A stretch of 28,233 nucleotides of DNA from a virus. The first letter of the stretch is position 1. Each line of letters starts with the position of its first letter. The stretch spans positions 1 through 28,233 of IMG/VR virus record IMGVR_UViG_3300023284_000073, one strand, 5' to 3'. A program made the position numbers and the translations under genes. Below are positions 27,915 through 28,233 of this stretch, one piece after another. Below the pieces are notes generated by a model. That model was not told the origin of the DNA. It saw only the letters and a program-made list of their open reading frames with translations, and ran no database searches.

Positions 27915-27988
27915 TGGTCGTCCCGCCGGGAGTTGAACCCAGATCGGACGCTTATAAGGCGTCTGCTCTACCGTTGAGCTACGGGACA
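27915..27988 (-). tRNA. tRNA-Ile (UAU), CCA encoded
   Basis: The minus strand forms a clean cloverleaf: acceptor pairs TGTCCCG/CGGGACG (first pair U-G), D-stem GCTC/GAGC, anticodon stem GACGC/GCGTC around CTTATAA, T-arm CTGGG-TTCAACT-CCCGG, discriminator A and encoded CCA. The anticodon TAT reads AUA (Ile). Most bacteria read AUA with a lysidine-modified CAU tRNA instead, so this phage supplies an alternative for its AT-rich codons. Confidence 0.88.
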
Positions 27989-27995
27989 TACCAGT

Positions 27996-28190
27996 TTAGA
28001 CCTTGGGGTTCTTCTTGAGGTCGTCGGCGGCGACGATACAGGCCTTGGCGAGTTCACGAAGGGCTTTCTCGTCCCACTTATGGGAACACGCTTCTCCCCA
28101 TCTATCCACCTGCCTCATTGAAAATGCACCAACGGATTTGGTACCACCATTGGTGAGACGCTGGTCTAAGGTTCGACGATTGAACCTCAT
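27996..28190 (-). CDS. 64-residue hypothetical protein with GC-rich codons
   Basis: Begins MRFNRRTLDQRLTNGGTKSV and is followed by a helical acidic/basic C-terminus (LRELAKACIVAADDLKK). Codons at the 3' end almost all finish in C or G (GCC, GAC, CTC, AAG), unlike the AT-ending codons elsewhere, and one 60-base stretch (28021-28080) is 58% G+C by count. The frame stays open to the right edge, so the start may lie outside; the ATG at 28190 has an AAGG directly in front of it with no spacer. No function is recognised. Confidence 0.6.
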   Translation of the reverse strand: MRFNRRTLDQRLTNGGTKSVGAFSMRQVDRWGEACSHKWDEKALRELAKACIVAADDLKKNPKV

Positions 28191-28233
28191 CCTTGCGCGG
28201 GAGTGGAACCCCGCTTCACCCCCGTCCGATATT

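Noticed and set aside
27804-27989. 61-residue minus-strand frame
   Set aside because: It starts in the tRNA-Ile gene and lies in another frame of the 54-residue membrane gene.
28191-28233. T-arm-like GCGGGGTTCCACTCCCGC at the right edge, minus strand, resembling part of a tRNA
   Set aside because: The loop would be 8 bases or the stem would have two mismatches, position 57 is not a purine, and no CCA end follows. Only part is in the window.
1-28233. CRISPR arrays, insertion sequences and integrase/att sites
   Set aside because: No regularly spaced repeats, transposase or recombinase motif were seen on either strand. A systematic repeat search could not be run.

Overview
The window looks like part of the genome of a tailed phage, probably a podovirus-like phage of a Gram-negative (possibly alphaproteobacterial) host. 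The evidence is a T7-type replication set (single-subunit family A DNA polymerase, fused primase-helicase, 5'-3' exonuclease, single-strand binding protein), large internal-virion-type proteins, very tight packing with 1-4 base stop/start overlaps, two tRNA genes and free-standing HNH endonucleases. The DNA is visibly AT-rich except at the far right edge. The host assignment is an inference. The vitamin-B12-type ribonucleotide reductase and several small families are reminiscent of phages of Roseobacter/Rhizobium relatives, but nothing here proves it.

Layout. Left arm, + strand (1-6501): end of the virion module. A large internal virion/ejection-type protein enters from the left edge, followed by an 870-residue virion protein carrying an M15-type zinc peptidase domain, two small exported/membrane proteins and a DUF1353 protein. 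A strong hairpin-plus-U-run terminator (6573-6623) closes this arm and faces the minus-strand arm, so the two transcription units converge there.

Right arm, minus strand, read from right to left. (a) 28190-25387: a GC3-rich small gene, tRNA-Ile(UAU), a small membrane gene, tRNA-Tyr(GUA), a chain of tiny membrane genes with overlapping stops and starts, a mini HExxH protein, a secreted two-cysteine protein, a zinc-ribbon protein and an RNA ligase. (b) 25080-25386: a gene-free block full of inverted repeats with a sigma70-like promoter at its downstream end. (c) 25079-18587: two small genes, an orphan 286-residue protein and then a compact biosynthetic island: class I glutamine amidotransferase, class II glutamine amidotransferase with a zinc-knuckle tail, phiEco32-type COOH-NH2 ligase, a conserved partner, a second amidoligase-like protein and an ATP-grasp ligase. 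(d) 18550-11056: primase-helicase, a small exported protein, a sigma-factor-like protein, DNA polymerase, SSB-like protein, 5'-3' exonuclease and two HNH genes, interleaved with small genes. (e) 11056-6633: DEDD exonuclease, membrane protein, MazG-like pyrophosphohydrolase, DUF2493, class II ribonucleotide reductase, DUF3310, dCMP deaminase and two small overlapping genes.

How it fits together. Groups d and e copy the phage DNA and feed it with dNTPs. The sigma-like factor may redirect host RNA polymerase, since no phage RNA polymerase gene is seen here. The RNA ligase and tRNAs suggest tRNA repair or codon supplementation. The amidoligase island has the parts to release ammonia from glutamine and form amide bonds at carboxyl groups with ATP, so it may make an unusual peptide or modify a protein, cell wall or DNA component; its product is unknown and it is the most interesting system here. 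A second unusual point is that at least two genes (the exonuclease at 11056 and a 56-residue gene at 13145) have no ATG, GTG or TTG at the expected place and seem to start at ATC and ATA.
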